The notes: generated from the sequence alone by a model not told the origin. 64,000 nucleotides of DNA from Muribaculaceae bacterium Isolate-110 (HZI) (GCA_003762875.1 RIBL01000002.1:293780-357779); one strand, 5' to 3'. Counted from the stretch's first letter, positions 8,631 to 18,716 are shown. Program-made: numbers and translations.

Positions 8631-11097
8631 CATTACCAAGATAGCCTCACTAATCGGAGCCGACTTACGGGTCCGTCATGACGATACAATCACATCTCTG
8701 CTCACCGACAGCCGTTCTCTCCTCGAGCCGGACAGCACACTTTTCTTTGCCCTGCGCACCCCCTCAGGTGACGGTCACAGATACATCTCGCAGCTCTACC
8801 TGCGTGGGGTCCGCAACTTCGTGGTCGAGCAAGTGCCGGAAGATGCAGTCTCAATGCCCGAGGCTAATTTTCTGATCACAGAGTCTCCGCTCGAGGCATT
8901 GCAGACAATCGCCTCACATTGTCGCCGCGACAGCAAGGCCACTGTCATAGCCATTACCGGCAGCCGCGGCAAGACTACGGTCAAGGAGTGGATATACCGG
9001 CTGATAAGTCCCGATAAGCTCACCGTGCGCTCGCCACGCAGCTTCAACTCCCAGACAGGCGTTCCACTGTCACTCTGGCAGCTCACCCCCGACACCGAGA
9101 CCGCAATAATCGAGGCCGGAATATCTCAACCCGGCGAAATGGCCAGGCTGGAGAGAATAATCGAGCCGCGGATTGGCGTCTTCACCAACATCGGAGCCGC
9201 CCACAGCCGTGATTTCGGCTCTATCGAAGAGAAGTGCCGAGAGAAGGCACAGCTTATGAAAAGATGCAGCCATGTGGTGTATTGCGCCGACAATGACCTC
9301 ATAGCATCCTCTCTTCCCGTAGGGCCTGAACGCGTAGCCTGGACACGCTGTGACGTGCCTGACGCCATGCTCAAGGTCACATCGGTCGAAAGACACAACG
9401 GTGTCACAACCATAAGATATAACTGGACTCCGACCGCTACCGACGGCGAGACCACCATACCGTTTACCTCCGAGCGCGACATCGAGAATGCCCTGCACAC
9501 TCTCACCGTGTCGCTTCTCTCGGGCATCGCTCCGGCCGACATCTCGACCCGCATGGCCTCGCTGCGCCCCGTCAACACCCGCCTCGAGGTGGTCGACGGC
9601 GTACACGGATGTCAACTCATACACGACACATTCTCATCTGACATCACATCGCTCACGCTGGCCCTCGACTTTGCCCATAGACGCAGCATCCCGGGCCACA
9701 GTGTCACACTCATCGTGGGTGACCTCTCAGCTCAAGGCTCTGACCCGGCCCGTGCCTATGCTCTCGCCGGCAAACTCGCACGCCAGTATGACATAAACCG
9801 CATCATAGCCATCGGGCATGAAATCAACCGCTATGCCGACCTCCTGCCCCTGAACAAAAGTATATATGCCGACGTCGATGAGTTTCTGAAAACAGAGCAC
9901 ACCGAGTCGTTTCAGGACCAGCTCGTGCTCATCAAAGGTTCACCCGAAGAGCCGTTCGACTCCATAGCCCGCATGCTTGAGAAGCGTCGCCATGAGACTG
10001 TGCTTGAGATAAATCTCGACGCAGTGGTCGATAATTTCAACTTTTTCCGATCCCACATACGCCCGACTACAGGCATATCCTGCATGATCAAGGCCTCGGG
10101 CTACGGAGCCGGCTCACACGAGCTCGCCAAGACTCTCCAGAGCCAGGGTGCGACATATCTTGCAGTTGCCGTTCATGACGAAGGTGTCGATCTGCGTCAG
10201 GCCGGTATCACCATGCCCATCATAGTGCTCAACCCCGCCGTCGACGATCTAAGCACCATCTTTGACAACCGTCTGGAACCGGAAATATACTCGCTCGACT
10301 TTCTCCGCAGCCTCATCGCCGAGGCCACCCGACGCGGCATCAAGGGCTACCCTGTACACATCAAAATCGACTCGGGCATGCACCGTCTGGGCTTCCGTCT
10401 CGAGACTCTGCCCGAAGTCATCGAAGTGCTGCGCGGTGAGGACAGTGTAGTGCCTGCAAGCATCTTCTCTCATCTATGCGCAGCCGACGACCCGCAGGAG
10501 GATAACTACACGCGTGGCCAGTTTGATTACTTCGAAAGTTGCTGCAACATGCTTCTCCAGGCTTTCCCTCAGCATAAAATACTCCGTCACATACTCAACT
10601 CCACCGGCATCACGCGCTTTCCCGAGCGGCAATACGACATGGTGCGTCTCGGCATAGGTCTCTATGGCATACGTACCATGCATGACGGCTCGCAGGACGC
10701 CCTGCGCCCTGTGTCATCGTTGCGCACATCGATTATCTCGCTCAAACACTGGCCGGCCGGCACCACCATCGGTTATAACCGACGCGGACTCCTGTCGCGC
10801 AACTCTGTAATAGCCACCATACCCATAGGCTATGCCGACGGACTCAACCGCCATCTGGGCTATGGCAACGCATCGTTCAGTGTGAGGGGCGTGAAGTGTC
10901 CCACCGTGGGCAGCATATGTATGGACGCATGCATGATAGATGTCACCGGTGTCACCGGTGTGGAGACCGGCGACCGCGTGGAAATATTCGGCGAAACCAT
11001 CCCTGTCGAAACACTCTCCGACACCCTCGGCACCATCCCCTACGAAATACTCACCTCCGTGTCACAACGCGTCAAGCGAGTATATTACCGCGAATAA
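8620..11097 (+). CDS. murF-alr: Bifunctional MurF ligase / alanine racemase
   Basis: An 825-residue fusion typical of Bacteroidetes. Residues 1 to about 455 form UDP-MurNAc-tripeptide:D-Ala-D-Ala ligase, with the ATP loop AITGSRGKTT at residues 111-120, EAGISQPGEM, and IHDTFSSD. Residues from about 460 to the end form a fold-type III PLP racemase: EINLDAVVDNFNFF, then CMIKASGYGAG with the likely PLP-binding Lys491, and MVRLGIGLYGI and CMDACMIDVT near the C terminus. Together the two domains produce D-Ala and attach D-Ala-D-Ala in the cytoplasm. Length is as expected. It ends 11 bases from the convergent antiporter gene. Confidence 0.95.
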   Translation: MEYSITKIASLIGADLRVRHDDTITSLLTDSRSLLEPDSTLFFALRTPSGDGHRYISQLYLRGVRNFVVEQVPEDAVSMPEANFLITESPLEALQTIASHCRRDSKATVIAITGSRGKTTVKEWIYRLISPDKLTVRSPRSFNSQTGVPLSLWQLTPDTETAIIEAGISQPGEMARLERIIEPRIGVFTNIGAAHSRDFGSIEEKCREKAQLMKRCSHVVYCADNDLIASSLPVGPERVAWTRCDVPDAMLKVTSVERHNGVTTIRYNWTPTATDGETTIPFTSERDIENALHTLTVSLLSGIAPADISTRMASLRPVNTRLEVVDGVHGCQLIHDTFSSDITSLTLALDFAHRRSIPGHSVTLIVGDLSAQGSDPARAYALAGKLARQYDINRIIAIGHEINRYADLLPLNKSIYADVDEFLKTEHTESFQDQLVLIKGSPEEPFDSIARMLEKRRHETVLEINLDAVVDNFNFFRSHIRPTTGISCMIKASGYGAGSHELAKTLQSQGATYLAVAVHDEGVDLRQAGITMPIIVLNPAVDDLSTIFDNRLEPEIYSLDFLRSLIAEATRRGIKGYPVHIKIDSGMHRLGFRLETLPEVIEVLRGEDSVVPASIFSHLCAADDPQEDNYTRGQFDYFESCCNMLLQAFPQHKILRHILNSTGITRFPERQYDMVRLGIGLYGIRTMHDGSQDALRPVSSLRTSIISLKHWPAGTTIGYNRRGLLSRNSVIATIPIGYADGLNRHLGYGNASFSVRGVKCPTVGSICMDACMIDVTGVTGVETGDRVEIFGETIPVETLSDTLGTIPYEILTSVSQRVKRVYYRE

Positions 11098-11108
11098 TCA
11101 CCATCACA

Positions 11109-12602
11109 TCATCCGGCTGAGGAATCCTCGGTAATCACAAGCAGTTTGTCTCCGACAAAGAGACGGCGTGTGCCGTTGGGCACCATATATCGGTCGCCGC
11201 GCTTGATCATCATCACAAGCGAACCCTCGGGCAGCGACATGTCACGGAGCGTATTGCCGTCGGCAAGATGACGCTCCGTGAGCACTATGGTGTGGAGCGA
11301 GGTAGGAAGCTCGTCGGCAAGTTCGACACCGAAATCATCCTCGTCGATGCTCTCCTCATCCACAAGTCCCAGCCGTCGGGCCGAACGTATGACCGTAGTG
11401 CCCTGAATCAGCAATGACAGCAGCGTGACAAAAAACACTATATTGAATATGAGTCCGGCTCCTTCGAGTCCGGCCACCACAGGATAGGTGGCAAAGATTA
11501 TGGGAACAGCTCCGCGCAATCCCACCCACGAAATCCACACCTTGGAACGGGTGGTTATGTTGCGGAAAGGAGCCAGCGAGAGAAACACGCTGAGCGGACG
11601 CCCTACGAGTATCATAAACACACCGATGAGCAGCGAGACGGCCGCCACGTCAAGCATCTCGTGAGGATTGACAAGCAGTCCGAGCATAAGAAAGACCACA
11701 ATCTGCATGAGCCAGGTCATACCGTCCATAAATTTGCTGATGCCGCGATGGTTGGGCAGACGCTCGTTGCCAAGCACTATGCCGCATATATACACGGCCA
11801 GATAGCCATTGCCGGCAAGCTCGGTAGTGGCCGAGAAGGTGAGAAACACCGACCCGAGCACCAGTATCGACAGCATGGCGGTGGCCTGTGAGGGGTCTTC
11901 GTCGTGACCGGCCTTGCCACCCCAACGCCTGTAAAGGTCGATGAGCCTTACAGTCAGCTTGCCCATGGCCCAGCCCATGCCTCCGCCTATGCCAAACTGC
12001 ATCAGCAACTGGCCGGCCACTTTCCAGCCCGACAGCTCGCCCCCGAGGGTTATTGTCTCTATAAGTATAATGGTGAGCATATAGGCCATAGGGTCGTTAG
12101 AACCGCTCTCGAGCTCCAGGAGGGGACGCAGATTATGGCGCATACCCACTTTCTGGCTACCGAGTATGCCGAACACCGACGCCGAGTCGGTCGACGACAT
12201 CGTGGCCGCAAGAAGCAGCGACGGCATAAAGGCAAAATGGATATTGGTCCAGCTCAGACCCGAAAGAAACCATATGAACAGACCGGTCACAAGAGCCGTA
12301 AGCAGCACTCCGACTGTCGACAGCACAAGTCCGGGCGCGATAACAGGACGTATGGCTGAAATCTTGGTGCCCATACCGCCTGAAAACAGTATGACACACA
12401 GGGCTATCATGCCTATGAACTGGGCCGTGTGCATGTCACTGAACTGTATACCGACACCGTCCGTGCCGAAGCCCATGCCCACAAGCAGGAATATAAGCAG
12501 CAACGGCAGTCCCACACGATAGCTCGACTTTCCTATCAGCACGCCCGCGATGAGCAGCACCGAACCGATGAGCATGATGCCCTCAAACGTTAGAATCTCC
12601 AT
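11109..12602 (-). CDS. CPA1-type K+/H+ (Na+/H+) antiporter with TrkA-C domain
   Basis: With the start at 12602 (MEILTFEGIM) the protein has 497 residues. A longer frame upstream to 12689 would run through the divergent promoters and is not used. About twelve membrane segments are visible, with TDSASVFGIL and ELESGSNDPMAYML, the conserved Asp-containing helices of the NhaP2/CvrA group, and a cytoplasmic TrkA-C-like tail (GNTLRDMSLPEGSLVMMIKR). Such proteins exchange K+ or Na+ for protons and the tail gates them. It would contribute to ion homeostasis. Confidence 0.87.
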   Translation of the reverse strand: MEILTFEGIMLIGSVLLIAGVLIGKSSYRVGLPLLLIFLLVGMGFGTDGVGIQFSDMHTAQFIGMIALCVILFSGGMGTKISAIRPVIAPGLVLSTVGVLLTALVTGLFIWFLSGLSWTNIHFAFMPSLLLAATMSSTDSASVFGILGSQKVGMRHNLRPLLELESGSNDPMAYMLTIILIETITLGGELSGWKVAGQLLMQFGIGGGMGWAMGKLTVRLIDLYRRWGGKAGHDEDPSQATAMLSILVLGSVFLTFSATTELAGNGYLAVYICGIVLGNERLPNHRGISKFMDGMTWLMQIVVFLMLGLLVNPHEMLDVAAVSLLIGVFMILVGRPLSVFLSLAPFRNITTRSKVWISWVGLRGAVPIIFATYPVVAGLEGAGLIFNIVFFVTLLSLLIQGTTVIRSARRLGLVDEESIDEDDFGVELADELPTSLHTIVLTERHLADGNTLRDMSLPEGSLVMMIKRGDRYMVPNGTRRLFVGDKLLVITEDSSAG

Positions 12603-12608
12603 AATGTG

Positions 12609-12616
12609 CAAAATTA
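12609..12616 (-). promoter_or_regulatory. -7 box (TAATTTTG) of the antiporter gene
   Basis: On the minus strand this octamer is TAATTTTG, 6 bases before the proposed ATG at 12602. It supports that start rather than the longer frame, and again predicts an almost leaderless transcript. Confidence 0.5.
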
Positions 12617-12662
12617 GTGAAATTATTCGTGAAAGCCTAATGAGGTTTTTTACTTTTTTATG

Positions 12663-12670
12663 TACTTTTG
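12663..12670 (+). promoter_or_regulatory. -7 box (TACTTTTG) of the amidophosphoribosyltransferase gene
   Basis: TACTTTTG fits TAnnTTTG and lies 21 bases before the start at 12692, divergent from the antiporter promoter. A run of T around 12645-12650 may contain the -33 element. Confidence 0.5.
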
Positions 12671-12691
12671 TGGCGTAATAAGCCAACATAG

Positions 12692-14581
12692 ATGGAGATA
12701 CTCAAACACGAGTGTGGCGTGGCAATGATACGCCTGCTCAAACCGCTTGAATATTATAAGCAGAAGTATGGCGCGTATGCCTACGGTCTTAACAAGCTCT
12801 ACCTCCTCATGGAGAAGCAGCACAACCGCGGGCAGGAAGGCGCAGGTATAGGAGTCGTGAAACTACATTCACTCCCGGGCAACGAATATGTCTATCGCGA
12901 ACGCGCTCTGGGCAAGGACGCCATCCAGGAGATTTTCGACACGGTCAGAGGCAAAGTGGCCCACTATGATGTCGACTCGCTGTCGGCACGGCAGGTCGAG
13001 GAGGATGTGCCGTTTATCGGAGAAATCTATATGGGCCATCTGCGCTACTCGACCACAGGCAAGAGCGGCATCTCATATTGCCACCCCTTCCTGCGTCGCA
13101 ACAACTGGCGCGCGCGTAACCTGCTGATGTGCGGCAACTTCAACATGACCAATGTCGACACCATCTTTCAGGAGGTGATCAAGAGCGGACAGCATCCACG
13201 CATCTACAGCGACACTGTGATACTGCTCGAACAGCTCGGTGCGGCTCTCGACAAGGAAAACCACCGCATCTACCGCCAGTATCGCGACTCGCTCGACGAA
13301 CCGTTGCTCACCAACACCATCGAGGACAATCTCGACATCACACGAGTGCTCTCATCCACAGCTCCCGCATGGGACGGCGGATTTGTCATCTGCGGAGCCA
13401 CCGGATCGGGTGACATGTTTGCCCTGCGCGACCGCCACGGCATACGCCCCGCGTTTTACTATTATGACGATGAAATCGTGGTGCTCGCATCCGAGCGTCC
13501 AGTAATCCAGACTGTGCTCGACGTAGCGCGCCGCGAAGTCAACGAACTCGCCCCGGGCAGCGCGCTCATCGTCGACAAGGCCGGACGTGTCAAAGTCACC
13601 GACATACTCGGCGAAGACACTAACCAGCGATGCTCGTTTGAGCGCATATACTTCTCGCGAGGAAGCGACGCCGACATCTATCGCGAGCGCAAGCAGCTCG
13701 GAGCCAACCTTGTGCCACAGATCATGCAAAGCATCGGTGGCGACATAGCCCACACGGCGTTCTCATTCATCCCCAATACGGCCGAAGTAGCATTCATAGG
13801 CATGGTGTCAGGATTTGAGGACGAACTCAACAAAGTCAAGACTACACAGATACTCAACGCGCAGACTGCCGGCACACTCAACGAACAACGTCTCAACGAA
13901 ATCATGAGCCAGCGTCTGAGAGTCGAGAAAGTGGCAATCAAAGACATCAAACTACGCACATTTATCACCGAAGGCGACTCGCGCAACGACCTTGCCGCCC
14001 ACGTCTATGACGTCACTTACGGCATCGTCGAAAACAACGTGGACACCCTCGTGGTGATTGACGACAGCATCGTGAGAGGCACCACGCTCAAACAGTCGAT
14101 ACTCCATATGCTCGACCGTCTGCACCCGCGCAAGATTGTAGTCGTGTCCTCCTCACCCCAGGTGCGCTATCCCGACTACTATGGCATCGACATGTCGCGT
14201 ATGGGCGAGTTCATAGCCTTCCGCGCAGCCGTCGAACTGCTCAAAGACAAAGGCATGGACTACATATTGCGCGAGACATATGACCGCTGCCGCCAGCAGG
14301 AAGGACTCCTCGACTTTGAGATAACCAACTGCGTCAAAGCGGTCTATGCTCCCTTCACACAGGAGGACATCTCACGCAAGATAGCTGACATGCTCACAGC
14401 CGACGGCTCCATTTCGGCCGAAGTCGACATTATCTATCAGTCACTTGACGGACTTCACTCGGCAATCGCCGACCATCCTGGCGACTGGTACTTCTCGGGC
14501 AACTATCCGACCCCGGGCGGCACACGCCTTGTCAACCGCGCCTTCATAAACTACTACGAAGGCAACGTCGACAAACGCTGA
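12692..14581 (+). CDS. purF: Amidophosphoribosyltransferase (PurF family, long Bacteroidetes form)
   Basis: A 629-residue protein longer than the usual PurF of about 470 residues. The glutaminase half begins MEILKHECGVAM, so the catalytic Cys would be residue 8 after removal of a seven-residue propeptide, with RGQEGAGIG and the later GHLRYSTTGKSG and CGNFNMTN. The phosphoribosyltransferase half carries the PRPP loop VVIDDSIVRGTTLKQS near residues 453-468. It would catalyse the first step of de novo purine synthesis. The extra length comes from insertions in the middle and a C-terminal extension typical of Bacteroidetes homologues. A second canonical PurF may exist elsewhere and share the role. 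Confidence 0.87.
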   Translation: MEILKHECGVAMIRLLKPLEYYKQKYGAYAYGLNKLYLLMEKQHNRGQEGAGIGVVKLHSLPGNEYVYRERALGKDAIQEIFDTVRGKVAHYDVDSLSARQVEEDVPFIGEIYMGHLRYSTTGKSGISYCHPFLRRNNWRARNLLMCGNFNMTNVDTIFQEVIKSGQHPRIYSDTVILLEQLGAALDKENHRIYRQYRDSLDEPLLTNTIEDNLDITRVLSSTAPAWDGGFVICGATGSGDMFALRDRHGIRPAFYYYDDEIVVLASERPVIQTVLDVARREVNELAPGSALIVDKAGRVKVTDILGEDTNQRCSFERIYFSRGSDADIYRERKQLGANLVPQIMQSIGGDIAHTAFSFIPNTAEVAFIGMVSGFEDELNKVKTTQILNAQTAGTLNEQRLNEIMSQRLRVEKVAIKDIKLRTFITEGDSRNDLAAHVYDVTYGIVENNVDTLVVIDDSIVRGTTLKQSILHMLDRLHPRKIVVVSSSPQVRYPDYYGIDMSRMGEFIAFRAAVELLKDKGMDYILRETYDRCRQQEGLLDFEITNCVKAVYAPFTQEDISRKIADMLTADGSISAEVDIIYQSLDGLHSAIADHPGDWYFSGNYPTPGGTRLVNRAFINYYEGNVDKR

Positions 14582-14585
14582 CACC

Positions 14586-14626
14586 CTCTATACTCTCTCT
14601 ATACTTTCCCCTCTATACTCTATACT
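14586..14626 (+). repeat. Four copies of CTCTATACT in 41 bases
   Basis: The nonamer CTCTATACT occurs at 14586, 14597, 14611 and 14618 (the last two overlapping) in the gap between the purF stop and the next gene. A degenerate version of the same motif is found at 30398-30432. Confidence 0.7.
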
Positions 14627-14630
14627 AAAA

Positions 14631-15650
14631 ATGAGACATATAGGCCTTACACTGCTTGGCTGGGTGTGTGTCTGCACATCCGGCCATATGTGTGCCTCGG
14701 ACGAAATCCGGCGCATCCATCTCGACTCACCGCTCACACTAAGTGACACCACTCTGTTGCGACACCTCTGCGGTCCGGAAGCCCCGCCGGCAGCAGTCAC
14801 TGTCGAAGCACGCGCATCGCTCGGAAAACTCAAGGAGCGCAGAGGCTTGTCAAAGGCCCATTGGGGAGTGTCGCTGACATCACCAGCCGACACAATCAAG
14901 GTCACACTTCAATTTGGCAACACCGACTTCGGCGACATTCTTGACCGCCGCATAGCCATTATTACCGTAACACACAACGGCACAGAGCTGTACAGCCACG
15001 AAGCCGAGGGCTTCCGCATGTCGGCCGGCGACCTCAACACCCTGTCGGTCAGTCTCTCCGACAGCACGCTCCACATAGGCGGAGGAGGCACACGCAACCG
15101 ACAGCTCGCAAACATAAGCATCGGTCAACATATATTTCAACCCACCGACGCCAGTGTATGGAGCCAAGGCCACATGTATCTGACATTATTCTCGACCGAA
15201 GTACGATCTCATCCGTCATTTTCACTGTCCACTGAATACACTCACGAGCGACTGGCAGAACGGTTCAAATCGTCACGCGACCCTGTAGAGGGTTACTGGA
15301 CCTACTTTGACCGTGTCAACGACCCCGTATACGCCCGTCCGGGAGGACAATACACCCTGGCCATAGTGCGCAGCGACACCAATGCAGACGACACCGGGGC
15401 AACATATGATATAATCTACATCTCCGGGGCTGTGACTCTCGGCGACAGTTGGCACCCCATGATGCTCAAAGGCTCACTGCGCCCAACTATATTTCAAGGC
15501 CACTATGATATGGAATGGATTGATTCGACATTCAGCCGGATCAACTCCGACATACATGCCTTGCTCGACAGCAACAACGCTCTGCTCACATTGTCGTTTC
15601 CTCTGCTCAAGACCACGCTCCGATTCTCACGCATACCATTGCGCGAATAG
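14631..15650 (+). CDS. Exported protein of unknown function
   Basis: A 339-residue protein with a plausible N-terminal signal peptide (HIGLTLLGWVCVCTSGHMC, with cleavage after the Ala of MCASDE). The rest is a beta-rich sequence without recognised catalytic motifs; VTLQFGNTDFGDILDRR, HIGGGGTRNRQLANI and a middle PVEGYWTYFDR segment are the most distinctive parts. I do not recognise the family. It starts 49 bases after purF and ends 8 bases before the convergent comEC gene. Confidence 0.7.
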   Translation: MRHIGLTLLGWVCVCTSGHMCASDEIRRIHLDSPLTLSDTTLLRHLCGPEAPPAAVTVEARASLGKLKERRGLSKAHWGVSLTSPADTIKVTLQFGNTDFGDILDRRIAIITVTHNGTELYSHEAEGFRMSAGDLNTLSVSLSDSTLHIGGGGTRNRQLANISIGQHIFQPTDASVWSQGHMYLTLFSTEVRSHPSFSLSTEYTHERLAERFKSSRDPVEGYWTYFDRVNDPVYARPGGQYTLAIVRSDTNADDTGATYDIIYISGAVTLGDSWHPMMLKGSLRPTIFQGHYDMEWIDSTFSRINSDIHALLDSNNALLTLSFPLLKTTLRFSRIPLRE

Positions 15651-15658
15651 CACCACGC

Positions 15659-17662
15659 TTATCTCCCGACTACATGCAGCGGAGCGTCACGCAGCGAACG
15701 GTGAGGAATGAAAGCCTGCGTAAGTTCGCGCACATACCGGTCGTGACGGCGGCGGTCGAGGTCGCGGCTCAGCAACACCGAGTCGGCACCCACCATCATG
15801 GCAAGGGTACACACATCTCCGCGAAAACCGCGACACACCACGGCATATGAGGGTGTAAAGGCATAATTTCTCACCTGGCTGTCTCGACTCACAAATACAA
15901 AACTTTTGCCGCATGCCACCACAAGATTGTCCTCACGCACCGTGCGGCCGCTACGCATACCGTCGGCCATCACGGTCAACCGGTCTATGCCGCGTCGTGT
16001 CATGTATCCCCCGCAACGTCGCTCCATACGCGCCTTGACATCATCGACTCGTCCACGTGTAGCAGTAGTGTGGACATACAGACTGTCACCATCCCGCACC
16101 ACCATAGAGGTCTCAGAAACCGAACGCACGATGTAGGCCTCATGCTCCGGTAGCCTGCCACCGGTCATAATGCCCCACACCACAGCCGACACCCCTATCG
16201 CCCCCATGGCATAGAGTGTCACCACACGACGTCGGTAAAGCCACAGACCAAAGAATGAGAGCAGGACAAAATACACGCCCACCATCCATCCCGACAGCCA
16301 CAGACCGTCAACTGTGGCACAAGGCAGTGATGCAACGCCTTGCGCCACGCGTTGCATCAGGTCCATAAGGCTGTCGACCGCCGCACCGAGCCACGCTGCT
16401 CTCACTCCCGACGCATTGAGAAGCAACAACACCACTCCGCCGCCGAGCAGCGGAGGCAGCAGCAGCGACACGGCAATATTGGTAATCAGAAAACCGACGG
16501 GAAAGATGTGGAAATTATAGGCACACACCATGCCGGTGCCAAGCATGGCCGCAACCGTCACACTCAGATAGCCGCCCAAAAGACGCAGCCATGGATGACG
16601 ATAGTCAAACGGATTGATTTTTCCGGCAAACACTATTATGGAGAGAACGGCAAGAAACGTGAGCATAAAACCGAGCGTATAGACCCGCTCCGGAGCAAAC
16701 AGGAGTATAAGCAACGCAGCCGCCCCGAGAGCGTTCAACGGACACCACACCCTCTGGAGCATCGTGCATCCGGCAAAGAGCGTAGCCATGACCACTGCGC
16801 GCACTACTGATGGCGACAGCCCCGTCATTACGGTAAAAATCCATAACACAACCACCGTAACTGTCATGCGCAGATAGCGTCCGCCCGCCATGCCGGTGAA
16901 CGGAAATAGAATCAAAGTCACCACAAAAGAGAGCACACCCACGTGAAGCCCGCTGAGCGCGAGCACATGGGCTATGCCTGTAACAGAAAACAGCTCGCGT
17001 GTCTCTGCGGCAAGCCATGAACGGTCGCCCGTAAGCGCGGCTATCAGAAAACTACGGGAGTCGACGTCAAGAGGAGCACAGGCTATAAGCCGTTGCACAT
17101 CGCGTCTCATACGTCTTATGTCATACAGCACTCCCGGTTCGGGATCTATGACGGTCAAGCTGTCAGGTTCAATAACGGTCGCAGCCTGTATACCAAGACG
17201 TCTCAGAGCGGCATTATAGTCATCCTCGTCGGGCAGGTCTGTGTTACTGTCAAGAGACTGCATACGGGCGGAAAACCTCACCCTGTCGGTCTCATCGAGA
17301 GCAGGCAACATCGACGGAACGAGACACTTGATCATAAATGACGGACATGCCTCATCCTCACATGTGTCAATCCTCACAATAACCATCTGAGCACCCTCAT
17401 GCTCTCTGTGCTCGGCCACGGTGCCCGACCATGAGTACCGTCTCTCGAAACATTTCTCAGGCAACGGCTGCGGAGCGTGGACAAAGGCTACAAAAAATCC
17501 GGCCACCGCGCAAAGCGACAATATGGCCGGATATATACGTTTACATACAAGCAACACTATGGCCGCCGTAATCAGAGCCACCATCGGCCACACCCCTCCG
17601 CCGGCACCCTCCAACAGAATACCGACAATGAAAGCGAGAGCCACAGGCAGCAGCGGAGCCAT
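15659..17662 (-). CDS. comEC: ComEC/Rec2 family competence protein lacking the metallo-beta-lactamase domain
   Basis: A 667-residue membrane protein. An N-terminal hydrophobic and DUF4131-like part is followed by the Competence domain with FSVTGIAHVLALSGLHVGVLSF near residues 224-245 and about eight membrane helices to residue 500. The family imports single-stranded DNA across the inner membrane. The C-terminal 165 residues do not show the HxHxDH metal site that full-length ComEC proteins carry in their hydrolase domain; many Bacteroidetes homologues are short in this way. Its ATG shares one base with the yeiH stop (TGATG), so it is coupled to yeiH at the end of a four-gene operon. Confidence 0.87.
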   Translation of the reverse strand: MAPLLPVALAFIVGILLEGAGGGVWPMVALITAAIVLLVCKRIYPAILSLCAVAGFFVAFVHAPQPLPEKCFERRYSWSGTVAEHREHEGAQMVIVRIDTCEDEACPSFMIKCLVPSMLPALDETDRVRFSARMQSLDSNTDLPDEDDYNAALRRLGIQAATVIEPDSLTVIDPEPGVLYDIRRMRRDVQRLIACAPLDVDSRSFLIAALTGDRSWLAAETRELFSVTGIAHVLALSGLHVGVLSFVVTLILFPFTGMAGGRYLRMTVTVVVLWIFTVMTGLSPSVVRAVVMATLFAGCTMLQRVWCPLNALGAAALLILLFAPERVYTLGFMLTFLAVLSIIVFAGKINPFDYRHPWLRLLGGYLSVTVAAMLGTGMVCAYNFHIFPVGFLITNIAVSLLLPPLLGGGVVLLLLNASGVRAAWLGAAVDSLMDLMQRVAQGVASLPCATVDGLWLSGWMVGVYFVLLSFFGLWLYRRRVVTLYAMGAIGVSAVVWGIMTGGRLPEHEAYIVRSVSETSMVVRDGDSLYVHTTATRGRVDDVKARMERRCGGYMTRRGIDRLTVMADGMRSGRTVREDNLVVACGKSFVFVSRDSQVRNYAFTPSYAVVCRGFRGDVCTLAMMVGADSVLLSRDLDRRRHDRYVRELTQAFIPHRSLRDAPLHVVGR

Positions 17663-18687
17663 CAGTCAATAGTCTCCATCACCACTATAAAGCTGCTCAC
17701 GCCTATCACAATCCACAGCATCACAGCGAGGACAAAAGGCTTCACACCCACATTTTTTATCATCTTGACCGAGAGTCCGGCCCCTATGAGGAAGAGAGTG
17801 AGCACAAGTCCCTTCTTGGCCAGATACACCAGTGTGGCGGTGAGCCATGCGGGAAGCGGCAGATAGGTATTGACAATCATTGCCGCAACAAAAAGTAATA
17901 TAAACCAGGGAATTGACACTTTGCTGCCTTTCTCCCTGAATATGAGCATCGTCATCAGAGCCAGCGGAATAATCCAGAGGGCACGCGTGAGTTTGATGAG
18001 TGTGGCAAGCTTAAGAGCGTCGGCGGCATCGGCGACACCGGCCGAAGCAAGCATGGCTGAATATGCGTCGCCGGCACCTACCACCGACGATGTGTCATGA
18101 ATGGCTATCGCAGCCCATGTGCCAAACTGACGGGCCGACATCTCGAAATAAGCACCGATGGGCGGAAATATGAAGAGTGCTATGGCATTGAGAACAAACA
18201 CCACTCCGAGCGACACGGCCATCTCATGGTCATCGGCCTTGAGCACCGGGCCTACAGCAGCTATGGCACTGCCGCCGCATATGGCTGTGCCCGACGAAAT
18301 GAGGTAGGACGTCTTGCGGTTGAGCTTAAGCCAGTAACCGAACAGCACACCCATAATCATCACGCCAAACACCGACACGATGGTAAACATCATGCCGTCG
18401 CTGCCGCTTTTGAGCGACTCGGTGAGATTCATGCCGAAACCGAGTCCGACCACCGAAGCCTGGAGCAGATATTTGGAAGTCTTCTTGTTGAATTTAGGAT
18501 AAGGACACTCAAAAACCAGTGCATAGACTATGCCCAGAAACAGTGCGAACCAAGGGGCGACAGTCACTCCTGTACCGAGCAGGTCAAACGGTGTCACAAC
18601 CAATAAAATCAGAAGTATATAAAGACATTTTTTTCTATCGAGGCCTGACACCGTCTCGGCCGGATTGAACTGCACGCTGTTAAGCAT
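17662..18687 (-). CDS. YeiH family (UPF0324) putative sulfate exporter
   Basis: A 341-residue membrane protein with about ten helices. Family motifs are GLGFGMNL near residue 96, LISSGTAICGGSAIAAVGP near residues 128-147 and AAIAIHDTSSVVGAGDAYS near residues 189-207. UPF0324/YeiH proteins are annotated as putative sulfate or organosulfur-related exporters, but substrates are poorly established. It lies between aroE (29 bases upstream) and comEC (one-base overlap). Confidence 0.85.
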   Translation of the reverse strand: MLNSVQFNPAETVSGLDRKKCLYILLILLVVTPFDLLGTGVTVAPWFALFLGIVYALVFECPYPKFNKKTSKYLLQASVVGLGFGMNLTESLKSGSDGMMFTIVSVFGVMIMGVLFGYWLKLNRKTSYLISSGTAICGGSAIAAVGPVLKADDHEMAVSLGVVFVLNAIALFIFPPIGAYFEMSARQFGTWAAIAIHDTSSVVGAGDAYSAMLASAGVADAADALKLATLIKLTRALWIIPLALMTMLIFREKGSKVSIPWFILLFVAAMIVNTYLPLPAWLTATLVYLAKKGLVLTLFLIGAGLSVKMIKNVGVKPFVLAVMLWIVIGVSSFIVVMETID

Positions 18688-18716
18688 AACTTTTTGTAAT
18701 TACTATTATCTTATTC

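Noticed and set aside
8620..11097. Frameshifted or artefactual fusion of murF and alr
   Set aside because: The fusion is normal for Bacteroidetes, both domains are complete and in frame.
12603..12689. Longer antiporter start at 12689
   Set aside because: It would run through the divergent -7 boxes and adds residues before the first normal helix; the start at 12602 fits the promoter.
14582..14630. CRISPR-like array in the CTCTATACT repeats
   Set aside because: The unit is only nine bases with no regular spacers and partly overlaps itself.
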